Origin: Actinomycetota bacterium
Lineage (GTDB): Bacteria > Actinomycetota > Actinomycetes > Propionibacteriales > Propionibacteriaceae
Reading direction: 5' to 3'
Length of the DNA stretch: 64,000 nucleotides
NCBI GenBank assembly: GCA_020161755.1
Contig: JAIUOS010000012.1
Coordinates: 1-64,000, forward strand
The position numbers were made by a program, and so were the translations under genes. Below, in pieces: positions 52,322 through 61,069 of this stretch. Position 1 is the stretch's first letter. The number at the start of each line of letters is the position of its first letter. The notes under the pieces are model-generated. The model did not search any database. It was given only the letters and a program-made list of their open reading frames with translations, and had not been told where the DNA came from.

Positions 52322-53176
52322 ATGGCACACAGAGACGCCGTCCTGGTCGTCGGGGACGTGATGTTCGACTACACGGTCGAGCTCGCACCCGGCGCGCACG
52401 ACGAGAAGCGTGAGGTCAGCTCTTCGCTGACCTGGGTCGGCGGGACGGCGGCGAACGCCGCGGCCGGCCTGGCGACCCTCGGCGTCCCGGTGGCGGTGGC
52501 GGCGACACTCGGCGAGGACTGCGCGGGCGCCTTCTGCCTGGACGAGCTGGTGGCGCGCGGGGTGGACGTCGGGCTGGTCCGACGGCGGGTCGGAGCGACC
52601 GGACGCGCCACGATCGTCATCGACGGCGGGCACCGCAGCGTCCTCGTCGATCGTGGGGTCTCCGAGACCGTGCTCGACGACCTGCCCGGGTTCGAGGTCC
52701 TCTACGCCAGCGGGCCGGCGGTGCTCGGCGGCCGCGTCCCCTCGTGTGGCCGGCTGGTCCTGGGGCTCGAACAGCAGATGGTCGGCCCCGCGATCGAGCC
52801 GCTGCTCGCGCGCGCCGACCTCGTGGTCACCAACGACCTCGGCTGGACGGCGCTGCGCGACCTCGACCCGGCCGCACCCGTCGTCGAGACCCGGGGAGCC
52901 GAGGGCACGGTCATCCATCGTCGCGGCCGGCCGTCGACGCCGGTGGCGCCGGTGCCCGCCGGGGTGGTGGACGCCACCGGCGCCGGGGACGCGTTCGCCG
53001 CCGGACTGGTCGCCGCCCTCGCCGCCGGGGCGCCGCTGGACGCGGCCGTCGCCTTCGCGAACCGGCTCGGGGCGGTCGCCGTCCAGCAGCGCGGCGCGAT
53101 GCTCACCGGCGTCCCCGAAAACCTCCGGGCGGCGTTCTCCCGACTCCGGAGCGAACCAGGAAGGGACTGGCAGTGA
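52322..53176 (+). CDS. PfkB-family carbohydrate/nucleoside kinase
   Basis: A 284-residue protein. N-terminal VVGDVMFDYTVEL, substrate motif WVGGTAANAAAGLATLG (38-54) and the ATP/anion-hole motif VVDATGAGDAFAAG with catalytic base Asp223. It lacks a long lid, as in ribokinase and pseudouridine kinase relatives. It phosphorylates a sugar or nucleoside-like compound with ATP. Its TGA overlaps the GTG of the next gene (GTGA), and it follows the phosphoesterase gene by 4 nt. A kinase and a phosphoesterase in one operon imply a phosphorylated intermediate or signal that is made and removed. Confidence 0.9.
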   Translation: MAHRDAVLVVGDVMFDYTVELAPGAHDEKREVSSSLTWVGGTAANAAAGLATLGVPVAVAATLGEDCAGAFCLDELVARGVDVGLVRRRVGATGRATIVIDGGHRSVLVDRGVSETVLDDLPGFEVLYASGPAVLGGRVPSCGRLVLGLEQQMVGPAIEPLLARADLVVTNDLGWTALRDLDPAAPVVETRGAEGTVIHRRGRPSTPVAPVPAGVVDATGAGDAFAAGLVAALAAGAPLDAAVAFANRLGAVAVQQRGAMLTGVPENLRAAFSRLRSEPGRDWQ

Positions 53177-53934
53177 GCGCACAACCCTCCGCCGCGCCGA
53201 TGGAAGAGGCCCGGCGTCTCCACGAACTCGCCCGGGCGCAGGGCGTCACGGTGCGCCTCCTCGGCGGGGTCGCGGTCGCGCTCGCCGCCGACGGGCCCCT
53301 GCCCGAATCCCTCCAGCGCACCTACAAGGACCTCGACTACGTGGTGAAGCGCAAGGACTCCCCGAAGTGGGCCGCCCTCCTGGAGTCGTCCGGCTACGTC
53401 GCGGACGCCTCGTTCAACAGCCTCCACGGCTCCCAGCGGCTGCTGCACTACGACGTGGCCAACGACAAGCAGCTCGACACGTTCGTCGGCGAGTTCGCCA
53501 TGTGCCACGTCCTCGACCTCGAGCGCCGGCTCCCGGCCGAGGGCATCACGCTCGCGCCGGCCGACCTGCTGCTCACCAAGCTCCAGATCGTCGAGGTCAA
53601 CGACAAGGACCTGGTCGACACGATCGCCCTGCTCCTCACCCACCCGGTCGACGAGAGCGCCCGGGGGCTGTCCCCGTCCGCGTTCGCCGCGATCCTGGGG
53701 ACCGACTGGGGCTGGCACACCACGATCACCGACAACCTCGCCAAGGTGGCTGCCCGGGTGGGTCCGGCCGGGCTCACCCCCGACGAGACCGCCCAGGTGC
53801 AGGGACGGGTCACCGAACTGCTCGGCCTCGCCGAGAGCTGCCCGAAGTCGTTGAAGTGGAAGGCCCGGTCGGTCGTGGGCCGACGGATGCCCTGGTACGA
53901 CCTGCCGGAGGAGGTCGACCACGATGGCAACTGA
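53173..53934 (+). CDS. Nucleotidyltransferase-fold-like protein, function unknown
   Basis: A 253-residue protein from GTG 53173. TVRLLGGVAVAL (26-38) followed by RTYKDLDYVVKR (49-60) resembles the GG...DxD core of minimal nucleotidyltransferases of the AbiEii type (LLGG...R.T.DLD). PADLLLTKLQIVEVNDKDLVDTIALLL further on is also found in that group. Whether it adenylates a small molecule, RNA or a protein is not readable. It is fully coupled to the catabolic operon, unlike toxin genes, and no antitoxin-like partner is present, so I favour a metabolic or regulatory role. Confidence 0.7.
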   Translation: MSAQPSAAPMEEARRLHELARAQGVTVRLLGGVAVALAADGPLPESLQRTYKDLDYVVKRKDSPKWAALLESSGYVADASFNSLHGSQRLLHYDVANDKQLDTFVGEFAMCHVLDLERRLPAEGITLAPADLLLTKLQIVEVNDKDLVDTIALLLTHPVDESARGLSPSAFAAILGTDWGWHTTITDNLAKVAARVGPAGLTPDETAQVQGRVTELLGLAESCPKSLKWKARSVVGRRMPWYDLPEEVDHDGN

Positions 53935-53939
53935 GGCGT

Positions 53940-53953
53940 CTACTACGTTGTAG
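53940..53953. promoter_or_regulatory. Candidate operator of the LacI regulator at 53984
   Basis: CTACTACGTTGTAG is a near-perfect palindrome matching the CTACAACGTTGTAG-type half sites found at 61070-61101 upstream of the cognate ABC operon. It lies 30 nt before the regulator's ATG, suggesting autoregulation. Confidence 0.55.
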
Positions 53954-53983
53954 AGTTACGTTCCAACAACTTGAGGAGCACCC

Positions 53984-55051
53984 ATGGCCGCGACCTTGCA
54001 CGACGTGAGCAAGCTCGCCGGCGTGTCCATCAAGACCGTGTCGAACGTCATCAACGACTACCCCTACATCCGCGAGTCCACCCGCGCGAAGGTGCTGGCC
54101 GCGATCGCCGAGCTCGGCTACACCCCGAACCTGTCGGCACGGAACCTCCGCATCGGCCGCAGCAACGTGATCAGCCTGGTCATCCCCGAACTGCGCAACG
54201 CCTACTTCGCCGAGCTCGCCGACTCCGTCATGAGGGCAGCGAGCGGACGCGGCTACGCCGTCCTCATCGAGCAGTTCGGCAACACCCGCGAGGAGGAACT
54301 CGCGGTCGTGCGCAAGGCGCGCGGCCAGATGGTCGACGGCATCCTGTACAGCGTGCTCACCCTCGGCGAGGACGACCGGGAGCTCCTGAACGAGGTGAAG
54401 ATGCCCACCGTGCTCCTGGGCGAACGGATCTTCGACGGGCCCAAGGACCACGTCACCATGCAGAACGTCGAGGGGGCACGCGCGGCCACCGAAGCCCTGC
54501 TGCGCGACGGACGCCGCCGCATCGTCGCCCTCGGCGCACACCCCGGCGAGGTGATCGGCTCGGCCGGGCTGCGGCTCACCGGCTACCGCGAGGCGCTGGA
54601 CGCGGCCGGGCTCCCGCTCGACGACGAACTCGTCATCCCCGTCGACACCTGGCACCGTGCGGACGGCGCCCGCGCCATGCGCGCCTTCCTCGACCAGGAC
54701 GTGCCCTTCGACGGGGTGGTCGCGTTCAACGACACGCTCGCGTTCGGCGCCCTGCGTGTCCTCCAGGAAGCCGGACGCCGGGTCCCCGAGGACGTCGCGC
54801 TCATCGGCTTCGACGACATCGACGAGACCCGCTACTCGATGCCGACCCTGTCGACCATCGATCCGGGCCGCGACGAGATCGCCCGCCGCGCGGTCGACCT
54901 GCTCCTGCGCCGGATCGAGGAGGGCGCCGACACCGTCCAGCCCGTCGAGGTCGCCGTGCCCTTCCGGCTGATCGAGCGCGAATCGACCGGCGGCCCCCCG
55001 GACGCAGCCACCGGCCGTTCGCTCCCTCTCGAACCCGCCGTCACCCACTGA
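53984..55051 (+). CDS. LacI-family regulator of the arabinoside/glycoside locus
   Basis: A 355-residue protein after a TTGAGGAGC site. The HTH is TLHDVSKLAGVSIKTVSNVIN (about 4-24), with the hinge YTPNLSARNLRIGRSN and a sugar-binding domain ending in ALIGFDDIDETRYSMPTLSTIDP. It converges with the GH51 gene (22-nt gap). Operator-like palindromes occur before its own gene and before the binding-protein gene at 61028, so it should control the whole 55074-61028 operon. The effector is probably an arabinose- or glucose-containing oligosaccharide or its product. Confidence 0.9.
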   Translation: MAATLHDVSKLAGVSIKTVSNVINDYPYIRESTRAKVLAAIAELGYTPNLSARNLRIGRSNVISLVIPELRNAYFAELADSVMRAASGRGYAVLIEQFGNTREEELAVVRKARGQMVDGILYSVLTLGEDDRELLNEVKMPTVLLGERIFDGPKDHVTMQNVEGARAATEALLRDGRRRIVALGAHPGEVIGSAGLRLTGYREALDAAGLPLDDELVIPVDTWHRADGARAMRAFLDQDVPFDGVVAFNDTLAFGALRVLQEAGRRVPEDVALIGFDDIDETRYSMPTLSTIDPGRDEIARRAVDLLLRRIEEGADTVQPVEVAVPFRLIERESTGGPPDAATGRSLPLEPAVTH

Positions 55052-55073
55052 CCGAGCGCGCCCCCCGACGCGC

Positions 55074-56597
55074 TCAGTCCGGCAGCTCGACCAGGATCTC
55101 GACCCAGGAGACCGGCGGCAGCTCGACCCGCACCGCGTCCCCCTCACGCCGGTACGGCAGGTCGGCCAGCACCACCCGGTCGGGGTGGTCGAGAGTGTTC
55201 GCCGCGTCCAGGTCGTCGTCGGCGAGGACGCGGACGCCGAGCCGGGCGCCCGCCGCGACCGTCCCGAGGGCGGCCAGGTCGAGGACGAACTCCGTCGGCC
55301 CGTCGGTCGCCCGGTTGACCGCGAACACCGCGTACCGGCCGGCGGCCTCGTCGTGGGTCACGACCGCGTCGACCAGCGGCACCTCCCCGAACCGCTCGGT
55401 GCGGTAGGTCTCGCAGGCGACGTCGGCCGCCAGCGCCACCCCGCGGCCGTGGGCCGAGGTCGCGGCGAACGGGAAGAAGGTCGCCTGCTTCCAGGCCGGG
55501 CCGCCCGGCTCGGTCATGATCGGCGCGATCACGTTCACCAGCTGCGCCAGCGACGCGCTGGTCACCCGGTCGGCGTGCTTGAGCAGCGAGATCAGCAGGC
55601 TGCCGAACACCACCGCGTCCGCCACCGTGTAGGTGTCCTCCAGCAGCCGCGGCGCAACCGGCCAGTTGTCGACGCCGGTGATCTTGTCGACGTTCTCGAA
55701 CCGGGTGGCGTACCAGACGTTCCACTCGTCGAAGGAGATGTTGATCGTCCGGTCGCTGCTGCGCACCGCCTTCACGTGGTCGGCCGTGCTGACCACACTC
55801 TCGATGAACCGGTCCATGTCGACGCCGGACGCCAGGAACGCGCCGAGGTCGCCGGTGTTCTCGTAGTAGGCGTGGCAGGAGATGAACTCGACGTCCTCGT
55901 AGGTGTGGCTCAGCACCACCCGCTCCCACTCGCCGAACGTGGGCATGGACGAGCTGGACGATCCGCACACGACCAGTTCGAGGTCGGGGTCGACCATCTT
56001 CATCGCCTGGGCGGTGCGGGCGGCGAGCGTGCCGTAGTCCTCGGCGGTGCGGTGGCCGACCTGCCACGGCCCGTCCATCTCGTTGCCGAGGCACCACATC
56101 CGGATCCCGAACGGCTCGGTGCGCCCGTTGGCGATCCGCTGCTCGGCCCGGGCGGTGCCGGCGCGGTGGTTGGCGTACTCCAGCAGCGCCAGCGCCTCGG
56201 CCACACCCCTCGTGCCGAGGTTGACCGCCAGCACCAGCTCGCTGCCGACCGCGTCCAGCCACGCCTGGAACTCGTGCAGGCCCACCTGGTTCGTCTCGGT
56301 GGAGTGCCACGCCAGGTCGAGCCGACGCGGACGGTCCTCGCGCGGCCCGACCGAGTCCTCCCACTGGAAACCGGAGACGAAGTTGCCCCCGGGGTAGCGG
56401 ACGCCGGTGACGCCCAGCTCCTTGACCAGCTCGATCACGTCGGTGCGGAACCCGTCCGCGTCCGCGGTGGGGTGCTGCGGCTCGTGGATGCCGTCGTACA
56501 CGGCACGGCCGAGGTGCTCGAGGAACGACCCGTAGAGCCGCGGGTTGATCGGCCCGATGACCGCGGACGGGGTCAGGGCGAGGTGTGCAGTGTGCAT
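55074..56597 (-). CDS. abfA: GH51 alpha-L-arabinofuranosidase
   Basis: A 507-residue protein from ATG 56597, with AAGAAG upstream; an ATG at 56609 would add four residues. GH51 motifs: NPRLYGSFLEHLGRAVYDGIHEP near the start, acid/base Glu173 in CLGNEMDGPWQ and nucleophile Glu291 in SFDEWNVWY. A C-terminal beta-sandwich ends in VSWVEILVEL. There is no signal peptide, so it removes terminal arabinofuranose from imported oligosaccharides in the cytosol. It is the last gene of the operon with GH1 and the ABC importer. Confidence 0.93.
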   Translation of the reverse strand: MHTAHLALTPSAVIGPINPRLYGSFLEHLGRAVYDGIHEPQHPTADADGFRTDVIELVKELGVTGVRYPGGNFVSGFQWEDSVGPREDRPRRLDLAWHSTETNQVGLHEFQAWLDAVGSELVLAVNLGTRGVAEALALLEYANHRAGTARAEQRIANGRTEPFGIRMWCLGNEMDGPWQVGHRTAEDYGTLAARTAQAMKMVDPDLELVVCGSSSSSMPTFGEWERVVLSHTYEDVEFISCHAYYENTGDLGAFLASGVDMDRFIESVVSTADHVKAVRSSDRTINISFDEWNVWYATRFENVDKITGVDNWPVAPRLLEDTYTVADAVVFGSLLISLLKHADRVTSASLAQLVNVIAPIMTEPGGPAWKQATFFPFAATSAHGRGVALAADVACETYRTERFGEVPLVDAVVTHDEAAGRYAVFAVNRATDGPTEFVLDLAALGTVAAGARLGVRVLADDDLDAANTLDHPDRVVLADLPYRREGDAVRVELPPVSWVEILVELPD

Positions 56598-56613
56598 GGC
56601 TTCTTTCATCGGT

Positions 56614-57909
56614 TCAGGCGTGGGTCAGGCGTGGGGTCAGGCAGGAGTCGAGGCGTTCGGCGTGGGCGCGGAAACGGTCGGCGAGCGGGTTGGCGACCCG
56701 CCGCAGGCCGTCCGGGGACTCCACCAGGTCGAACAGTCCCATGGTGAGCAGGTGGTCGGCGCGCGGACGGTCGGTGTGGCGCCACGTCCATTCGTACATG
56801 TCGAACAGCGGCCACCACGTGTAGCCGACGACGGCGATCCCCGCGGAGCGCAGCCGTTCGACCGCGGCCAGCGACTCGTCCAGCCAGGCGATCCGCTCGG
56901 CGACGGTGCCGGTCACGCAGGTCTCGCTCACCATCACCGGTGCGCCGTAGCGGGTCGCGAACGACTCCAGCGCCTCGGTGAGGCCGCACGTGCCCCGGTC
57001 GACGGACGGACGCGGGTCCGCGAACCCGCCACCGTGGCGCACCCCGGCCTCGAACAGCTCGGTGGAGTGGCGGGGGTAGTAGTTGACGCCCATCACGTCC
57101 GGCTGGGTCGCGTGCTCGACGAACCACTGCAGCTCCCACTCCGGGACGGCCCGCGCGAGCAGCGGCCGCAGTGGGTGATCGGCGTCAACCCGACCGGTAA
57201 CGAGGTCCTCGACCAGCAGCACCTGGTGGCGCAGCCGTTCGGCCTCGGCGTGGTGCTCGGGCGCCTCGGCGTCCCCGACGAAGGCCATCGCGGCCTCGAC
57301 GTGGACGAAGGTCGCGCCGGCCTCGACCACGTCGGCGAGCACCTCCTGGGTGCGCACGAAGCCGCGGGCGAGGTTGGCCGCGATCCACGCGAACCCGTCC
57401 GGTCCGGTGAGGTACGGCGGCCAGTACCCGTACTCGCCGGCGAACAAGGCGTGGATGACCGGCTCGTTGACCGGTGTGAAGTCGCGGACGCGGTCGCCGT
57501 AGCGCGCGCCGAAACGGCCCGCGTACTCCTCCACGTGCTGCGGGTAGTCACGGTTGGCGAACTGCCCCTCCAGCCAGGTCGGGGTGCCGTAGTGCACGAG
57601 GTCGACCACCGGGCGCAGCCCGGCGGCGAGCAGCGCGTCGACCGCGCGGTCGGTCCAGTCCCAGTCCCAGTGGCCGGGTTCGGGCGCCACCTTGTACCAG
57701 GGGACGCCCCAGCGCAGCAGTTCGGCGCCGACGCCGGCGGCGAGCGCGAAGTCGTCGGCGAAGCACCGGTAGTGCTCGGTCAGTGCGTACTCGTCGATCG
57801 CCCGCTCGCCGGCCACCGACTGCGGCACGAAGGTGTCCTCGATGCCCAGGCCGAGGTGGAGCCGTCCGTCCTCGAACCAGCGGGGCGTGCCCGCGTCCGC
57901 GGTGGTCAC
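56614..57909 (-). CDS. GH1-type beta-glycosidase (divergent)
   Basis: A 431-residue protein from GTG 57909, overlapping the MalG-type stop (GTGA). TPVNEPVIHALFAGEYGYWPP holds the acid/base Glu149, and VMVSETCVTG holds the candidate nucleophile Glu329; GH1 usually has (I/V)TENG here, so the second motif is diverged. LRWGVPWYKVAPEPGHWDWDW is the usual substrate-binding start of the barrel. It probably cleaves a beta-linked sugar of the same oligosaccharide that AbfA debranches. Confidence 0.82.
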   Translation of the reverse strand: MTTADAGTPRWFEDGRLHLGLGIEDTFVPQSVAGERAIDEYALTEHYRCFADDFALAAGVGAELLRWGVPWYKVAPEPGHWDWDWTDRAVDALLAAGLRPVVDLVHYGTPTWLEGQFANRDYPQHVEEYAGRFGARYGDRVRDFTPVNEPVIHALFAGEYGYWPPYLTGPDGFAWIAANLARGFVRTQEVLADVVEAGATFVHVEAAMAFVGDAEAPEHHAEAERLRHQVLLVEDLVTGRVDADHPLRPLLARAVPEWELQWFVEHATQPDVMGVNYYPRHSTELFEAGVRHGGGFADPRPSVDRGTCGLTEALESFATRYGAPVMVSETCVTGTVAERIAWLDESLAAVERLRSAGIAVVGYTWWPLFDMYEWTWRHTDRPRADHLLTMGLFDLVESPDGLRRVANPLADRFRAHAERLDSCLTPRLTHA

Positions 57910-58790
57910 TTCAGCCCCGTGCTGGCGACCGACTCGATGAACCGGCGTTGCATGATCAGGAACATCACGGCCAGGGGCAGAACGGCGATCAGCGAGCCGG
58001 CCATCATCGTGCCGTAGGGGATGATCCCGCTCGGCCCGGTGAGCAGAGTCAGGCCGGAGGTGATGGTGCCCATTTCGGGCGTGGTCGTGAACACCAGCGG
58101 CCACAGCAGGTCGTTCCAGTTGTTCACGAACGTGAAGATCGCCAGCGTCAGCAGCGACGGGACGGCGTTGGGCAGCACGATGCTGCGGAAGATCCGGAAC
58201 TCGCCGGCGCCGTCGATCCGGGCGGCGTTGTCGAGGTCGCGAGGCAGCGAGACGAAGAACTGTCGCAGGAAGAAGATGCCGAAGGCGTCCGCGGCGCGGG
58301 GCACGATCAGGCCGGCGTAGGTGTTCACCCAGCCGAACTGGGCGACCAGTTGGTACACCGGGATCAGGGTGGCCTGGAACGGGATCATCAGGCTGGCGAC
58401 GATCACGACGAGCAGGACGCGGTTGCCGCGGAAGTCGAGCCGCGCCAGCGCGTAGGCGGCCAGCGAGTCGAAGACCAGCGCGAACAGCGTGACGCCGCCG
58501 GCGAACAGCACGCTGTTGAGGAACAGCCGGGCGAACGGCAGGTCGCTGAAGATCCGGGTGAAGTTGTCCAGCGTCCAGTCCGAGGGGAACAGGGTCGGCG
58601 GGTACTGGTTGATCTCGGCCGCAGGCTTGAACGCGGTCAACACGATGATGATCACCGGGAGCAGCACGAGCAGGGTGAGCACCAGCACGGCGGCGAACAG
58701 CAGCCACCGTTCGGCGGTCCGGCCGATCCGGCGGCGGCGCAGGGCCGCGGACGGAGTTGGAGCGCGGCCATCAGGAGTTGTCCTCCTCAC
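57906..58790 (-). CDS. ABC sugar transporter permease (MalG type), start uncertain
   Basis: A 294-residue protein if begun at GTG 58790, which overlaps the MalF gene by 20 nt and has no ribosome site. The expected coupled ATG at 58771 (TGATG with the MalF stop) is in another frame and would give MAALQLRPRPC; one inserted base shortly after it would join the two frames. The body is normal: six segments, the EAA loop DLDNAARIDGAGEFRIFRSIVLPNA and the end FLIMQRRFIESVASTGLK. Either a true GTG start or a one-base error near 58755-58768. Confidence 0.85.
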   Translation of the reverse strand: MRRTTPDGRAPTPSAALRRRRIGRTAERWLLFAAVLVLTLLVLLPVIIIVLTAFKPAAEINQYPPTLFPSDWTLDNFTRIFSDLPFARLFLNSVLFAGGVTLFALVFDSLAAYALARLDFRGNRVLLVVIVASLMIPFQATLIPVYQLVAQFGWVNTYAGLIVPRAADAFGIFFLRQFFVSLPRDLDNAARIDGAGEFRIFRSIVLPNAVPSLLTLAIFTFVNNWNDLLWPLVFTTTPEMGTITSGLTLLTGPSGIIPYGTMMAGSLIAVLPLAVMFLIMQRRFIESVASTGLK

Positions 58791-59709
58791 GGCGTCCGAA
58801 GAACCGGAACTGGATGAGGCTCAACACCAGGGTGGCCGCGAGCAGCACGTACGACAGTGCGGTCGCCAGCCCGAGGTTGAGCTTCTTGAAGCCCTCCTGG
58901 TAGACCTCCATGACCACCGTCTGGGTCGTGCGGTACGGACCGCCGCCGGTCATCACGTAGATCTGGTCGAAGGCCTGGAGCGCCGAGATCATCGCGAACA
59001 CGACGACGAAGGCGAGGGTGTTGCTGAGCTGGGGCAGCGTGATGTGGAAGAACCGCCGCACCGGGCCGGCCCCGTCGACCTTGGCCGCCTCGTACAGCGA
59101 TCCCGGGATCTCCTGGAGGCCGGCGATGAAGATCACCATGTAGAAACCGAAGCTCTTCCAGATCGCCACCAGCACCACGGTCGGCATCGCCAGGTTGGGG
59201 TCCTGGAGCACGTTGCCGAGCTGGATGCCGAGGCCGCGGAGCCAATAGTTCAGCAGCCCGACCTGCGGGTCGAGCAGGTACGTCCAGGCGAACGCCGCGA
59301 CCGCGAGCGAGACGATGAACGGCAGGAACAGCGCGGTGCGGAAGAAGCCGCGTCCGAGCAGCCGGGGGTGGCCCAGCAGCAGTGCGAGGGCGAGGGCCAC
59401 GACGATCGCCGTCGGGGTGAACATCACGGTGTAGACCGCGGTCGTGCCGAGCGTGGACAGGATCCGCGGGTCGGTGAAGACGCGGACGTAGTTGTCGAGG
59501 CCGACCCACTCCTCCACCCCGAAGCCGCTGGAGTTCGTGAACGAGAGCCGCAGCGCCGAGAGCATCGGCCAGGCCACGAACGCGAGCAGGATCACCAGCG
59601 CGGGCAGCAGGAACAGGATCGCGATGGACGTCTGCCGGCCGGATCGCGGCCGGCCGCCGAGCGGCGCGGGCGGCCGGTAGCCCCGACCGGGCCGGGTGAG
59701 CGTGGTCAT
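58771..59709 (-). CDS. ABC sugar transporter permease (MalF type)
   Basis: A 312-residue protein from ATG 59709. Six membrane segments and the EAA loop LYEAAKVDGAGPVRRFFHITLPQL. A polar Pro/Arg-rich N-terminus of about 27 residues precedes the first segment. It forms the pore with the following gene product. Its start is 53 nt after the binding-protein stop. Confidence 0.92.
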   Translation of the reverse strand: MTTLTRPGRGYRPPAPLGGRPRSGRQTSIAILFLLPALVILLAFVAWPMLSALRLSFTNSSGFGVEEWVGLDNYVRVFTDPRILSTLGTTAVYTVMFTPTAIVVALALALLLGHPRLLGRGFFRTALFLPFIVSLAVAAFAWTYLLDPQVGLLNYWLRGLGIQLGNVLQDPNLAMPTVVLVAIWKSFGFYMVIFIAGLQEIPGSLYEAAKVDGAGPVRRFFHITLPQLSNTLAFVVVFAMISALQAFDQIYVMTGGGPYRTTQTVVMEVYQEGFKKLNLGLATALSYVLLAATLVLSLIQFRFFGRREEDNS

Positions 59710-59762
59710 GGTTGCCTCCAGGGCCCGTGGCGGCCGGCGGTGCGGCCGCCACGGGAAACCGG

Positions 59763-61028
59763 CTAGTTGTCGAGGGCCTGTTGCACCTGCGTGGACGCCG
59801 TGGCCAGCAGGTCTGCCGGGACGCCGCCGGCCAGCGCCTTCTGGGTCGCCTCGTCCATGGCGGCGAGCACGTCGGTGCTGTTCGCCACCCCCGGCAGGAG
59901 CGGACGGGCGTCCGGCACCAGCTCGGTGAGGGTCGCGACGAGCGGGTTCGACGAGAGCGCCGACGCATCGATGTCGGTGCGCAGCGGAGGCCACCCCGAC
60001 CCGAGCGACCACTCGGTGGCCACTTCACGAGTGAAGAAGTAGTCGAAGAACTTCTTCGCCGCCGCCTGCTTGGCCGGGTCGGCCTGCGAGGTCACCGCCG
60101 CCGAGATCCCGATCGCCGAGGCCGCCGACCCCTTCGGGCCGGCCGGGATGGCCGCGACGCCGTAGTCGATCTTGTTCTCGGTCGCGACGGACGCCATCCA
60201 GGGACCGCCGACCTCCATGGCCGCCTTGCCCGAGGAGAACAGCTTGTCCGACGCCACGCCGTCCAGGCCGGTCGGGGAGATCTTGTCGTTCTTGACCGCG
60301 TTCGCCCAGTAGGTGAGCGTCTCCACGTTCTCCGCCGAGTTCAGCACCGACGTCGAGCCGTCGACGAGGCCGCCGCCGTTGCCGTAGAACAGGCTCGGCC
60401 AGACGCCGTTGCCCACGGTGCCGTGGTCTGGCAGGGCCAACCCGTACTGCTCGGGGGTGCCGTCGCCGTTCTTGTCGACGGTGAGCTTCTTCGACGCGGC
60501 CACCCACTCGTCCCAGGTGGTCGGGAAGGAGGCGACGCCGGCCTTCTCGAACAGGGTCTTGTTGTAGATCACCGACAGCGGCACGAAGCCGGTCGGGACG
60601 CCGTAGTAGGAGCCGTTGACCTTCTCCATCTCGACCGCCGCCGGACGCAGTGCCGCACTCCTGGTCGCATCGGAGGCGTAGAAGTCGTCCAGCTTCGCGA
60701 ACGCACCCTTGGCCGCGTAGACCGGCAGGTTCTCCGCCGGCATCGCCACGATGTCGGGGCCCTGCTTGGCGGTGAGGGCCGGGAGGAGGGTGTCCCCGAT
60801 CACCGCCCAGGTCTTGGTGGTGGTGTTGATCGTGATCCCGGTCTGGGACTTGTTGAAGTCCTCGACGATCTTGTCCAGGACCTTGCCGTCCGCCTCGGTG
60901 TACCCGTGCCAGAAGGTCAGCGTGACCGGGCCGGATGAGGTGGGCGTCGTCCCCGTCGACGCCGAGCAGCCGGCCAGCGCGAGCGAGGCGCTGAGACCGA
61001 CGGCCAGCGTCGCCAGCAGTTTCTTCAT
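59763..61028 (-). CDS. ABC sugar transporter binding lipoprotein (family 1)
   Basis: A 421-residue protein from ATG 61028. The lipoprotein signal ends in LALAGC. VTLTFWHGYTEADGKVLDKIVEDFNKSQ is a classic UgpB-like family 1 start, and GGPWMASVATENKIDYGVAAIPAGPKG is the conserved central part. It is the first gene of the GH51/GH1 operon, behind a strong operator-like palindrome. No ATPase gene is present; a shared MsiK-type ATPase is assumed. Confidence 0.92.
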   Translation of the reverse strand: MKKLLATLAVGLSASLALAGCSASTGTTPTSSGPVTLTFWHGYTEADGKVLDKIVEDFNKSQTGITINTTTKTWAVIGDTLLPALTAKQGPDIVAMPAENLPVYAAKGAFAKLDDFYASDATRSAALRPAAVEMEKVNGSYYGVPTGFVPLSVIYNKTLFEKAGVASFPTTWDEWVAASKKLTVDKNGDGTPEQYGLALPDHGTVGNGVWPSLFYGNGGGLVDGSTSVLNSAENVETLTYWANAVKNDKISPTGLDGVASDKLFSSGKAAMEVGGPWMASVATENKIDYGVAAIPAGPKGSAASAIGISAAVTSQADPAKQAAAKKFFDYFFTREVATEWSLGSGWPPLRTDIDASALSSNPLVATLTELVPDARPLLPGVANSTDVLAAMDEATQKALAGGVPADLLATASTQVQQALDN

Positions 61029-61069
61029 TGAAGCCTCCCGTGGCCCGGAGGAACCGAGCCGAATTCTGG

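Noticed and set aside
53173-53934. Type IV toxin-antitoxin (AbiE-like) module.
   Set aside because: There is no AbiEi-like antitoxin gene, and the gene is translationally coupled to a kinase in a catabolic operon.
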